This document shows, one piece after another, positions 9,134-18,025 of a DNA stretch of 64,000 nucleotides (the stretch's first letter is position 1; every line of letters begins with the position of its first letter). Both the position numbers and the translations under genes were made by a program. Below the pieces are notes generated by a model. The model was given only the letters and a program-made list of their open reading frames with translations. It was not told the origin of the DNA and ran no database searches. The stretch comes from an uncultured Lachnoclostridium sp. (GTDB taxonomy: Bacteria; Bacillota; Clostridia; Lachnospirales; Lachnospiraceae): positions 1 to 64,000 of the forward strand of contig CAMMSL010000007.1 in the NCBI GenBank assembly GCA_946499505.1, read 5' to 3'.

Positions 9134-10332
9134 AATTCATTATCCTTTCTCTTATTTCTTTTTTCAGAAGGTTGAATTTGCATAAGAATAAAGAATATAA
9201 AGCCACACATACTAAATACAATTGATGACGAAGTCACTCCAACTATTAAAACACATATACATCCCAAACAAGAAAAAATACAATAAAAATCTGAACGATT
9301 ATTAACTTGTTTCCATGCCAAAACAGCAATTATGATATAAAAAATTAGTGCTACTGCCCCACCAGTCATCATAATTGATAAGGCCATATTATGTGGAGAT
9401 GAATAATATGAACTTCCAAGTAAATTCTCATAGTTTGTTCCAGACAAAAAACCAATTCCGCTGATCCAATTTTCTCTCAAAATGTCAAAACACCGTTCCC
9501 AAATAATTGTTCTTGTACTTAATGTTGCATCTTTCTTAAAAATATTAGTTATAATAAATTGTATAGTAGGATTATTTTGAATTAAAACTATTAAAACATT
9601 GACAAAAATACAAATTGTCAAAACAATACGATAATCTAATATAAACCATATTATTTTTTTTAATATCTTCTGCCTTCTCGATATATTTAACCAAACAATA
9701 AACAAACAAACTAATAATAAAGATGCAAATGCGGCAGTAGCTTGCGAGTAGGCTAGCGTGATTAAAGCTAATAAAAAAACACAATAGCTCTTTATAGAAA
9801 GTTTAGCATTTTTCCAATATGATAAGATTGCTTCTATTATACACAACGGTAATATATACACTAGTCTAGCTGTTTTATATCCTAAAAACCAGTTTAATGA
9901 ATAAATTTGCGTTTTATATAATCCTCCCGGGAAAAAAAACATTGATGCTAAATCCAGTAAACATAAAATTAATAATAAATAGTTCCAACTAGAAAGAATA
10001 TAATGGATAGCTGATGTGTTTCTACTTCGATCAAGATATAAAGTAAGTAAAAATGGTATACTTAAAGAACTAAATGCATCTACAAAATCTTGATGATTGT
10101 ATGCCGTAACGAATAATATCCATATAAAGAAAAGAATAATTACCTTAAATGTATTTGAATATTTTGTCTTTCTTAAAACATCAATTAATATAAAGCCAAT
10201 TATCAAACAAATCCTTATGAGAAAAAATAAATTATTAAGCCCACCAAATTTCATGTTTAAATAAGAAATATTTAAACATGTTAATAAAACCATCATACTT
10301 ATAATTTGTATTTTTTTTATTTTAATTTTCAC
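9106..10332 (-). CDS. O-antigen polymerase/ligase-like protein (Wzy)
   Basis: A 408-residue membrane protein with about ten hydrophobic segments and a larger extracytoplasmic loop containing LSTRTIIWERCFD and the SGIGFLSG region, the pattern of the Wzy_C/O-antigen ligase family. It would polymerise repeat units delivered by the flippase. No second Wzy candidate is seen in the locus. The DNA is very AT-rich. Wzy proteins diverge fast, so the assignment rests on topology, the R-x2-I-W motif and context. Confidence 0.75.
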   Translation of the reverse strand: MKIKIKKIQIISMMVLLTCLNISYLNMKFGGLNNLFFLIRICLIIGFILIDVLRKTKYSNTFKVIILFFIWILFVTAYNHQDFVDAFSSLSIPFLLTLYLDRSRNTSAIHYILSSWNYLLLILCLLDLASMFFFPGGLYKTQIYSLNWFLGYKTARLVYILPLCIIEAILSYWKNAKLSIKSYCVFLLALITLAYSQATAAFASLLLVCLFIVWLNISRRQKILKKIIWFILDYRIVLTICIFVNVLIVLIQNNPTIQFIITNIFKKDATLSTRTIIWERCFDILRENWISGIGFLSGTNYENLLGSSYYSSPHNMALSIMMTGGAVALIFYIIIAVLAWKQVNNRSDFYCIFSCLGCICVLIVGVTSSSIVFSMCGFIFFILMQIQPSEKRNKRKDNELWKTKSKYF

Positions 10333-10496
10333 TTATAAGCACCTCAAAATATCATAAGTTCGAACTTTACATAGCTATAAAATTTGTTGAACCTTGAAAA
10401 TTCAATATCTTAACCAATAAAATGACATTTCATCCATTTTTCTTTTGAGATACAATCTCAAAAACATTTTCATACAACGAATCATATAAGTCTTAG

Positions 10497-11405
10497 TTAT
10501 GAAATTATACTTAATAAAATATACCGAATAGTAGACTTTATTAAATAATATCTATGTTTATTATCTATATCTTTCCATGGTAAATTCCAGCAACATTTAA
10601 AAAACATTTTTCTTAATTCTATTCTTAAATTTTTCGCTTTTTCATTATTATAATTTCTTAAACTGTCATCAAACAAAAAAATATGTTTGAGCATTTTATA
10701 ATTCATTACCTTTTTTAAGCTAGGAATATTTGATTCTATGATCTCTTTTTGCTTATTAATTCCATAATACCAGGTAGAAATACTAATATAATCTTTAGTT
10801 GAAGATGCTGAACCAATTCTTTTCGTATAATGGTAACCATTATTATAAAAGTAAACAAACTTATTCGTCCTCAATAACATTTGTAAAAGAATTAATGCAT
10901 CTTCTCCTATCTTAATTTGGTCAAATTTTAGTCCATTATATAATTCTTTTTTAATTAATGTAGACCATAAATATGCATCAAAATTACCCAACAAAAAGTT
11001 TTTTACAATACAATTATTTTGATTATATACAAATATTTTTCTATAATCCTTGTTATTATAACTCATGACAAAAGGACTTGAATAAGTTTGAGCTGTATTA
11101 ATTAAATCTTCAATATAAGTAGGGGCAATACTGTCATCGCTATCAACCCAAGCAATAAAATCACCGTGAACATTTTCCAAACCTAAATTACGAGCACTGG
11201 CAACTCCAAGATTCTTTTGATGATACACAATAATTCTTTCGTCTATACTGGAAAAATAATCACATATTTCTGACGAACCATCTGTGGATCCATCATCAAC
11301 TATAATAATTTCTAAATTTTTGTATGTTTGGTTTAATATACTATTTATACATGTTTCAATATATTCTTTTGTATTATAAACAGGAACAATTATAGAGACT
11401 GTCAT
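10497..11405 (-). CDS. Glycosyltransferase family 2
   Basis: A 302-residue GT-A enzyme adding one sugar of the repeat unit at the cytoplasmic membrane face. Motifs: SIIVPVYNTKEYIETC at the start, IIVDDGSTDG near residues 34-43, and WVDSDDS (DxD metal site) near 91. The C-terminal third is divergent and basic. Gaps of 165 bases downstream and 222 bases upstream (11406-11627) hold no convincing gene. The sugar cannot be predicted. Confidence 0.85.
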   Translation of the reverse strand: MTVSIIVPVYNTKEYIETCINSILNQTYKNLEIIIVDDGSTDGSSEICDYFSSIDERIIVYHQKNLGVASARNLGLENVHGDFIAWVDSDDSIAPTYIEDLINTAQTYSSPFVMSYNNKDYRKIFVYNQNNCIVKNFLLGNFDAYLWSTLIKKELYNGLKFDQIKIGEDALILLQMLLRTNKFVYFYNNGYHYTKRIGSASSTKDYISISTWYYGINKQKEIIESNIPSLKKVMNYKMLKHIFLFDDSLRNYNNEKAKNLRIELRKMFFKCCWNLPWKDIDNKHRYYLIKSTIRYILLSIIS

Positions 11406-11627
11406 AACTATCTTTTATATGTTTATAAAAACAAAAACACATACTTTCCTTTCTTTTAAAATTGTCTATAATACATTCAGATGCTGTGTAATTTAGATTT
11501 TTATTTCGTAGATCAACAACTAAAGATGTGTATTGCCACAGTTTCATCTGAATCATTTATAAGTCGGTTATACCAAATGAATAGCTCTACCTGAGCACTT
11601 TTTCAGCTAAGTCTATGTTATAAATAC

Positions 11628-12770
11628 CTATGAAATTATCATGGATTCCAACGAAGATATAAAATATTGCATAGTTTTAGCTTTTTCTACTAATAAATGA
11701 TCATTGACATATGCATAATTAATTCTATCATCTAAAATATCAGAAATATTTTGATTTGAAGTAACCATCCTATTTTCTAATTTAAATTCCTTTAACAAAT
11801 CATATACTTTCTGATAATTTCCATATTGTTTTTCTTCACCTTGTCGTACATAAACACAGAATTGTTTATTATATTTTATAGAAAAGACACTCCCATGAAA
11901 CGTATCAGTAACTACATATGATGCTTCTTTAAATAAGCATAATGTTTCAAACGGAGATGGGAAAATACATTCATCGCAAAACAAAAAAGTTCCACCAATA
12001 GCAATTAGCTTTGCGTTCTTATTTTTTGCAAAATTTCGAATTGCAATAGCTTCATCCTTTGAGATTCTGCCTGAATAAGCATAAAGAATAATATAATTAT
12101 CATAAATATATTTTCTTTGAATTATTTCTGTTTCCTTTTTGAAGTCATATATTAATACTGGATCCAGGTTTTTCTCCGGAAGTATACCTAGCAACTTATG
12201 TATAATAAAAGATGAATTTTCATCCCTAACTGAAAGCCGGTCAAATTTTTTTAAATTATTCTTCACTTCATCCACTATATTATATTTGCAAAGTCCGTTA
12301 ATTGTTGTATTACCAAACGATGCCGCATAACTTATAACTTTTTTTGCCTGAGAACGTGCTCCAAACAATTCACGGGAATATCCAACATCTGGATTCGTTT
12401 GTAGACAATTAAAAACTTCATCACTGCCAATAACTAGACAATCCAATTTGGGAGTAATATTCCTTTTTTCAGTCACACCTATCATTGGTAAATATTCATC
12501 GTTATATTTTCTTTTAAAATCCTCAAAGTTTTCAAAACGACTTCCTTTCACAAAAGTTAATATTTTTTTCATAAAAAAAGTATTGCTTTTCTTTAGACAT
12601 GACCGGAAAGATTTTTTTTTCAAATTCACGTTTATTAAGCATGGTTCAATAGTATAATCTACAAAAGATACATCCTCACCAAATTGTTTTAATATCTGCA
12701 TTAAACCATAACTCTGCAAAAAGGATCCATAATTGATTATTCTCTGCATCGACAGAATTCCTATTTTCAT
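11628..12770 (-). CDS. Polysaccharide pyruvyltransferase family protein (copy 2)
   Basis: A 380-residue member of the PS_pyruv_trans family. It opens with KIGILSMQRIINYGSFLQSYG, the N-x-GSxLQ pattern of this subgroup, and has VIGSDEVFN in the middle and VVTDTFHGSVFSI near the C-terminus with the conserved His. I start it at 12770, where gaaggga lies upstream; an ATG at 12800 overlapping the previous stop codon lacks an SD. The subgroup often sits beside FrhB-like iron-sulfur proteins, as here. Confidence 0.8.
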   Translation of the reverse strand: MKIGILSMQRIINYGSFLQSYGLMQILKQFGEDVSFVDYTIEPCLINVNLKKKSFRSCLKKSNTFFMKKILTFVKGSRFENFEDFKRKYNDEYLPMIGVTEKRNITPKLDCLVIGSDEVFNCLQTNPDVGYSRELFGARSQAKKVISYAASFGNTTINGLCKYNIVDEVKNNLKKFDRLSVRDENSSFIIHKLLGILPEKNLDPVLIYDFKKETEIIQRKYIYDNYIILYAYSGRISKDEAIAIRNFAKNKNAKLIAIGGTFLFCDECIFPSPFETLCLFKEASYVVTDTFHGSVFSIKYNKQFCVYVRQGEEKQYGNYQKVYDLLKEFKLENRMVTSNQNISDILDDRINYAYVNDHLLVEKAKTMQYFISSLESMIIS

Positions 12771-12799
12771 ATTATTACTTCCCTTCACTAATTTCATCA

Positions 12800-13738
12800 T
12801 TACTGATATTTTCTTATCATTCCTATAAATCTATTAAATTTTTTCGTCAATACTATCTTTATAAATGTAAAGCTAAATAAAAGTTGAATCAAGTATATAA
12901 ATTTTTTTTTCTTAGACTTAGAATGATGAAAATTATATTTAAGATTTTGAATTCTCAATTCTTTGTTCATCAAGCAATAATATTTCTTTGATTTTATGAA
13001 CATATTATATTCATTTAAGCTGCAACTTTTTTTTTGGCGATATTTTTTTTCTAAAAACTTCGCAATAATTCTCTGTTTAGCCTCATTTTTTCTGGATATA
13101 CTGTTTAAATTAAATCTATAGTCAAGAAGTATTTCAGGACAATTACCTATTTTAAATCCCTTAAATATAGCTCGAAATACAAAATCATAGTCTTCACAAG
13201 TCTCTATATTTCTATATCCTTCTAGAGCAAAAAAAACTTTACTTTTAGCCAACCACGTTGGGTGCTGTAAACAGTTAGCATATTTCAATTTACGAATACA
13301 TGCTTCATTGCTAATAGGAAATTGATATACTTCATTTTTCTCATTATTATCAGAAAAAAGTCTAAAATATGTTCCCACAAGATCAAGATCATTTTTAATA
13401 AGAAAATTGTATTCTTTTTCCAACCGATCAATATGAGAAATATCATCTGCATCCATTCTAGCTATATAGTCACCCTTGCAATATTGCAATCCTTTATTCA
13501 AACTGGATACTAAACCTATATTCCTGTCATTAATAATTAATTTTATTCGCTCATCATTATATTTTGTTATTCTATTTATCAAAGCATAATTTAATGGATC
13601 ATCTATTACAATTATAAATTCCAAGTTTCTATATGTCTGGTTTAATATAGATTCTACGGATTTCTCAATATAATCTACGCTTTCTTTATATGTGCTCATT
13701 AAAACACTAATCAGCGGGAAAGTGCTATTTTCTTTCAT
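12800..13738 (-). CDS. Glycosyltransferase family 2
   Basis: A 312-residue GT-A enzyme with SVLMSTYKESVDYIEKSVES at the N-terminus, the nucleotide-binding IDDP stretch and YIARMDADDISH with the DxDD metal site near residue 95. The C-terminus is Lys/Phe-rich with a hydrophobic stretch, suggesting membrane association. It lies 25 bases after the next GT2 and its stop overlaps a possible upstream start of pyruvyltransferase copy 2. It belongs to the AT-rich part of the EPS operon. Confidence 0.88.
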   Translation of the reverse strand: MKENSTFPLISVLMSTYKESVDYIEKSVESILNQTYRNLEFIIVIDDPLNYALINRITKYNDERIKLIINDRNIGLVSSLNKGLQYCKGDYIARMDADDISHIDRLEKEYNFLIKNDLDLVGTYFRLFSDNNEKNEVYQFPISNEACIRKLKYANCLQHPTWLAKSKVFFALEGYRNIETCEDYDFVFRAIFKGFKIGNCPEILLDYRFNLNSISRKNEAKQRIIAKFLEKKYRQKKSCSLNEYNMFIKSKKYYCLMNKELRIQNLKYNFHHSKSKKKKFIYLIQLLFSFTFIKIVLTKKFNRFIGMIRKYQ

Positions 13739-13763
13739 ATTTTCACCCCGTAATCTTTAATTA

Positions 13764-14711
13764 TCATTTTATTAAATTTATCAATATTTTTTTTGGGAAA
13801 AACAATATAAGTGCATTTATTTTTCTTTTAATTCCTGCTTTTTTATAGAATAATACTGTGCGACGTTCACTCTTTGCCATTTTTAAGACATCATTAAGTA
13901 TCGTACTATCATTTTCTATATCCATTTGTTTAAGTATAGAAATATAAGAATCAAATAACCTGCATTTTCCTATAGGTCTTAATTGGGGATACCTATCAAC
14001 AATTTCGCTTACCATAGTCTTTGCATAATCCAATGCAAGCAGGCGTTTTTTACTAAACTTTTGTTTTGATATCGATGACTCGCGAAACAAATAATTATAC
14101 AGAGATTTCTCTCCCCAAACAATTAAATTACTTTTCATAAAAGCCTTGTAAATTGTTGCTACATCTTCGTAAATTTTCCCATAAGGAAAACGAATATTCT
14201 CAAAACATTCAATTTTATATAATTTTGCCCAAGCAGAATTTGAAAACAATTTCGAATTCAGAAGCTCATATAATCCCTCTTCTAAATTCATGACTTTAAC
14301 AGTACCATTGTTTAATACATGATTAATAATTCTACCCTCTTCTGTGATATAATTAAAAGTGCAAACAGAAATATCTGCGCTATATCTTTTAATTAATCTG
14401 TACAAATATTCGATATAAACTATATCCACATAATCATCACTATCTATAAATGTAATATATCTACCTGATGCTTTATTAATTGCTACATTTCTTGCATCAG
14501 ATAATCCTCCATTGGCTTTATGAATTACTGTTATTCTATTATCAATGGATGCATAGTTGTCGCAGATTATCCCACAACGATCTGGTGAACCATCGTCAAC
14601 TAAAATAATCTCAAGATTTTTATATGTCTGATTTATTATTGAATCAACACATTTATGCAGATATTTTTCAACATTGTAGATTGGTATGACTACCGTAATC
14701 AAATCATTCAT
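13764..14711 (-). CDS. Glycosyltransferase family 2
   Basis: A 315-residue GT-A enzyme. Motifs: VVIPIYNVEKYLHKCVDSI, ILVDDGSPDRCG, ANGGLSDARN and FIDSDDYVD, all typical of EpsH/CpsJ-like EPS glycosyltransferases. It is first in the intact distal block after the debris at 14.8-15.0 kb, so its transcript must cross that scar. Donor and acceptor are unknown. Confidence 0.9.
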   Translation of the reverse strand: MNDLITVVIPIYNVEKYLHKCVDSIINQTYKNLEIILVDDGSPDRCGIICDNYASIDNRITVIHKANGGLSDARNVAINKASGRYITFIDSDDYVDIVYIEYLYRLIKRYSADISVCTFNYITEEGRIINHVLNNGTVKVMNLEEGLYELLNSKLFSNSAWAKLYKIECFENIRFPYGKIYEDVATIYKAFMKSNLIVWGEKSLYNYLFRESSISKQKFSKKRLLALDYAKTMVSEIVDRYPQLRPIGKCRLFDSYISILKQMDIENDSTILNDVLKMAKSERRTVLFYKKAGIKRKINALILFFPKKILINLIK

Positions 14712-14800
14712 ATTTTATGCACATTCCTTTCGCTTCGCCCAAATTCAACATACTATAAAATTTCATAACTTCCATCCTTTAATACCAATTGAATAAACAG

Positions 14801-14950
14801 CAATTCAAAAATAAATTTACCTTCATACAAAGAATATCCGCAAAAAATGTCATCGTTTCCTAAGACTCCTTTTAATATAGCAGTTCCCATCGGAGGAGGA
14901 TTCTTTTCTCCTCTTAAAATTCTTCAATCCAGCCCTTGATGCCAACTTAT
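14801..14950 (-). pseudogene. Fragment of a second FrhB-like iron-sulfur gene
   Basis: This 150-base stretch aligns with 15855-16008 inside the intact FrhB-like gene nearby, with blocks such as aattcaaaaataaa, atccgcaaa, tcaatccagcc and ttgatgccaa kept in order, but with frame-breaking indels. It is the remnant of a paralogue, not a recent exact copy. It is joined at about 14950 to the start of a GT4 gene, indicating that an intervening segment was deleted. Confidence 0.7.
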
Positions 14951-15035
14951 TGTGGTTCAAATAACGTAAATAATCTTTACATAAACGCTCTATTCCACCC
15001 GTTCCCGCAGTAGCTAGCAAATGCATTACGTTCAT
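14951..15035 (-). pseudogene. N-terminal fragment of a GT4 glycosyltransferase
   Basis: A start with a strong SD (ggaggaag) at 15035 encodes MNVMHLLATAGTGGIERLC, the typical GT4 opening with the G-G-I-E phosphate-binding turn. After about 28 codons the sequence changes to the out-of-frame iron-sulfur fragment and ends soon after. The gene began 46 bases after the intact FrhB-like gene, so the operon once carried another GT4 here. Confidence 0.7.
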
Positions 15036-15081
15036 TATTACTCTTCCTCCCTCAGCAAAGGATATACTAAAAGACAATAAT

Positions 15082-16200
15082 TTAATTTACCCCTCCCCCG
15101 ATGATTTGAAGTTTGATTAAAATCTTTTTCACATCTTGTCGCAAACACTGTTTTGGAAGTTGCTGAAATACAAGAGAGTTAAACTTCCGGTCTTTAATTC
15201 CAGCAAAAAATTTATCTCTGCCTGTTGGCCTAAAAGATGGATATTCCAACTGATGGTTATTTGCTATTGCTTTTTCAATATCAACTGCCTCCAAGTGAAG
15301 ATTCGCCATCTTTAACAATTCGTTTCCTTTTTCCGTTTGACTTAATATCAGTGATATGCCTTTTTTTTGTTCATCTATAGCTAATTCACTTCCCCACGAA
15401 TCTCCCAACGTTACATCAGAAACGCGTTTCGTCTTGGCGTAAGGACAACTATAGCAATTCTCCGTATATGTCAGGGCATTCAAAAAAGCTATAGAATATC
15501 TATCACTAACTCCTTTTGTTATAATTTCTTTGTAATCACCATATATCTGAAATTTAGCTTTTACTCTGAATTTGATGTCCTTCAGGGCTGATAAGGTCAG
15601 TCCATATTGTTTAAGGAAAATATCTAAAACCCTCGGCGAAGGCGTCCCGTGACAAATCAAATCGATGGTATAGAGCTTATCTGACAGATCAGTACCTATA
15701 AAATTCTTTAGTGCTGCTACCTGACAAGGTAAGCCTATAAAAAGAACTTTTCCCGCACACTTTAATCTGTCTTTTATTTTTTTATAAATTCCAGTTGGAT
15801 CACTTTTCACATATTTGGATCCAATGAACTTTTTAAGATCATCTTTATCATTGGCAAATTCAAAAATAAACTTGCCTTCATTGAAAGTACATCCGCAAAC
15901 TATGCCGCCATTTTCTAAAAATTCTTTTGATATGGCAGTAGCCGCTCCCCCGGAAGAACATTCTTCCCTCATCTCAAGATTTTCAATCCAGCCTTGATGC
16001 CAATTTATCGGAGCTTTTGCTCTGGCTGGATGATTTACTTGGCATACTTTATGGCAAGCATTGCATCTAATACATTTTTTTTCATCAATTACGGCATTAT
16101 AAGTGGACAAAGAATCTTTAATTTTAATTGCCCTCTTAGGGCAAATATCCACACATGCCATACAACCTGCGCATTTATTAAGTTCACAAACTGTTGTCAT
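15082..16200 (-). CDS. FrhB/FdhB-like iron-sulfur flavoprotein (copy 2)
   Basis: A 372-residue homologue of the protein at 5.1-6.4 kb. Two 4Fe-4S motifs: C10-x2-C13-x2-C16-x3-C20-P and C43-x2-C46-x2-C49-x3-C53. Then GKVLFIGLPCQVAALKNF, IDLICHGTPSPRV and ENCYSCPYAKTKRVSDVTLG, the last with a further Cys pair. It is shorter than copy 1 at its C-terminus. It lies between an IS200 insertion and the GT4 fragment; before the insertion it would have followed pyruvyltransferase copy 3 closely. The reaction is unknown. A link with pyruvyl-sugar or reductive sugar chemistry is inference from co-location. Confidence 0.85.
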   Translation of the reverse strand: MTTVCELNKCAGCMACVDICPKRAIKIKDSLSTYNAVIDEKKCIRCNACHKVCQVNHPARAKAPINWHQGWIENLEMREECSSGGAATAISKEFLENGGIVCGCTFNEGKFIFEFANDKDDLKKFIGSKYVKSDPTGIYKKIKDRLKCAGKVLFIGLPCQVAALKNFIGTDLSDKLYTIDLICHGTPSPRVLDIFLKQYGLTLSALKDIKFRVKAKFQIYGDYKEIITKGVSDRYSIAFLNALTYTENCYSCPYAKTKRVSDVTLGDSWGSELAIDEQKKGISLILSQTEKGNELLKMANLHLEAVDIEKAIANNHQLEYPSFRPTGRDKFFAGIKDRKFNSLVFQQLPKQCLRQDVKKILIKLQIIGGGVN

Positions 16201-16235
16201 ATTTTGCCCTCCGGTATTTTGTCTAGCGAAGTCTA

Positions 16236-16903
16236 GTCACAACCACCACTTCAAGTGGTGGTTTGGGTTGGCCCTCATAAGGGCCGGTTACATGCTCGCC
16301 CAAAAGGGCGGGTATCACAAGCGTTGTTACTGGTTCGCTTATAAAGCGGTACTACTGGAATCTTCTTTTCTTGACTCTTCTTCTTGCTCTCTTATGTATT
16401 TTTTTATTGCCTCTTCTGTGATATTACCGATTGTTGAAACATAATATCCTCTGCCCAAAATGCTTTATCCCATTTGCTCTGTAATTCTGGATGTCTGTCA
16501 TATATCATTAGCGTACTTTTTACTTTTAAATCCCCCATAAACTTTGAAATACTATACTTTGGCGGGATTGCTACGCTTAAATGAATATGATCCTCGCATA
16601 CTGCGCCATCTATAATCTCTACATCCTTATATCTACATAGTGTAGAAATTATATCTCTTACATCTGTTTTCAGCTTTCCATACAGTACTTTCTTTCTGTA
16701 TTTTGGAATAAAAACTATATGGTACTGGCATTTCCAACTCACGAGTGATAAACTCTTTTTGTCCATTTTGGGCCGTCTCCTATACTAATTATTGAGTTTG
16801 GCTTGCGCCACCATTCCCATTTTAGCATAGGAGGCTTTTTATTGATGTCCTACATGCTTCTGCTTACTCCATTCTCCCCAGCATAGCTGGGGGATTAGGC
16901 CTT
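16236..16903 (-). mobile_element. IS200-type insertion sequence, inactivated
   Basis: Subterminal hairpins typical of IS200/IS605 ends are present: aaccaccact/agtggtggtt (16241-16263), ggccct/agggcc (16270-16285), cgccc/gggcg (16297-16310) and ccccagc/gctgggg at the other end (16876-16892). It carries one Y1 transposase gene and no TnpB. It inserted between pyruvyltransferase copy 3 and FrhB-like copy 2, in the same direction as the operon. Boundaries are approximate. Confidence 0.75.
16339..16766 (-). pseudogene. tnpA: IS200 Y1 transposase with a -1 frameshift
   Basis: The N-terminal 100 or so residues are normal: SWKCQYHIVFIPKYRKKVLY and the HUH motif EDHIHLSV. At about 16455 one base is missing: the frame reads FWAEDIMFQQ, whereas one more base restores the family sequence RGYYVSTIGNITEEAIKKYI. 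Because the catalytic Tyr lies in that lost C-terminal helix, the 120-residue product should be inactive. A single-base sequencing error is the alternative. The restored frame would end at 16339. Confidence 0.8.
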
Positions 16904-16906
16904 TCA

Positions 16907-18010
16907 TTAACTTTCTATTATTTTTCTTAATGTGTGTATCGAATTCTCTCGTTCTTTTTCCAGAATTCTATTTGAAGACAAAAAATCAATTTTTCGCCAT
17001 GCGAGAGCAGTATCCGTATAATCCTTTAATATGCGATCGGATAGCCCCATCATTTGTAAAATACTTACATTTCGAGTTCCTGTCTTATTGTTGGGCAAAA
17101 CTTCTACAAACGGTGTGTTGAAATTAATAGCAAATGCCGTTCCGTGAAAAGAGTCGGTAACCATGCACTCTGCATTTTTGATATAGGAAAGGAATTTCCC
17201 AATCTCTGGACACCATATGAGTTTGCCTTCACGGCTAATCTGGTGAAAAGAGGTTGAAACTCTTATTAGTGGCAGCTCTCGCGTTTTTGCAACTTGAGCT
17301 GCATAAGCCCCGACACGTTTGTCATTGTGGAGCTGATAGACAAGGACATATTTCTTTTCCTTAATCGGTTTTGCTGTCTTAGACCAAAAAGTGGAATCCA
17401 ATAGTAACGTCGGATCCAGAACCTGCACGCTGTCAATGCCCATCTTATTCAGAAGACTGACTGCACTGTCCTCACGAACACCTATATAACGATATCGGCT
17501 TAACCACTTTTTGAAAAAGTTTTCGATCTCACTAGTCATTTCAGTACGTCCGAAACTAGCTGCATAAGCAATTCTTTTATCAGAATCATTGGTAAACGAC
17601 AAGCAATAAGAACTGTCATATGATCCATTCTCTACTGGCCCCCATACCTGATCGCTTCCAGTCATATATACATCAGCAATAGGTTTGTCCTCTAACAGCT
17701 CCTCTGAGCTTGCATATCTCTTTGTAAGATGCAAATATTTTGATTGCTCTGTTTCAAATCTTCTTCCAGATGCAATACTTTCTGGCTGGCGCAAAGCGAG
17801 ATAAATTGCTTTTTTAATTAGATTACGATTCCACTCAGGTTTTCGCGCCAGTAATGTTTTCTCATGTTGAGAATAAGATTCATCGTTTCGGACATAATCA
17901 ATGATTTCGCATGTATGCCCAAGTTCTTCTATAACTTGCTGAGTTGCAAATGCCTGCAACAACGACCCATAATTTGTGATTGCATGTCTGGTTATGACAG
18001 CTACTTTCAT
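16907..18010 (-). CDS. Polysaccharide pyruvyltransferase family protein (copy 3)
   Basis: A 367-residue protein opening KVAVITRHAITNYGSLLQA, with VYMTGSDQVWGP in the middle and CMVTDSFHGTAFAI with the conserved His near the C-terminus. It resembles copy 2 more than copy 1. I start it at 18010 (ATG after aggaagaggtaatattg); the TTG just before is unlikely. Its stop codon is a few bases from the IS200 edge, so the insertion just missed the coding sequence. It lies 16 bases after the GT4/radical-SAM gene. Confidence 0.82.
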   Translation of the reverse strand: MKVAVITRHAITNYGSLLQAFATQQVIEELGHTCEIIDYVRNDESYSQHEKTLLARKPEWNRNLIKKAIYLALRQPESIASGRRFETEQSKYLHLTKRYASSEELLEDKPIADVYMTGSDQVWGPVENGSYDSSYCLSFTNDSDKRIAYAASFGRTEMTSEIENFFKKWLSRYRYIGVREDSAVSLLNKMGIDSVQVLDPTLLLDSTFWSKTAKPIKEKKYVLVYQLHNDKRVGAYAAQVAKTRELPLIRVSTSFHQISREGKLIWCPEIGKFLSYIKNAECMVTDSFHGTAFAINFNTPFVEVLPNNKTGTRNVSILQMMGLSDRILKDYTDTALAWRKIDFLSSNRILEKERENSIHTLRKIIES

Positions 18011-18025
18011 CAATATTACCTCTTC

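Noticed and set aside
11374-11556. 60-codon minus-strand frame between GT2 and pyruvyltransferase copy 2
   Set aside because: No SD and no family likeness; the DNA is AT-rich where such frames are common. It could be debris but I cannot show it.
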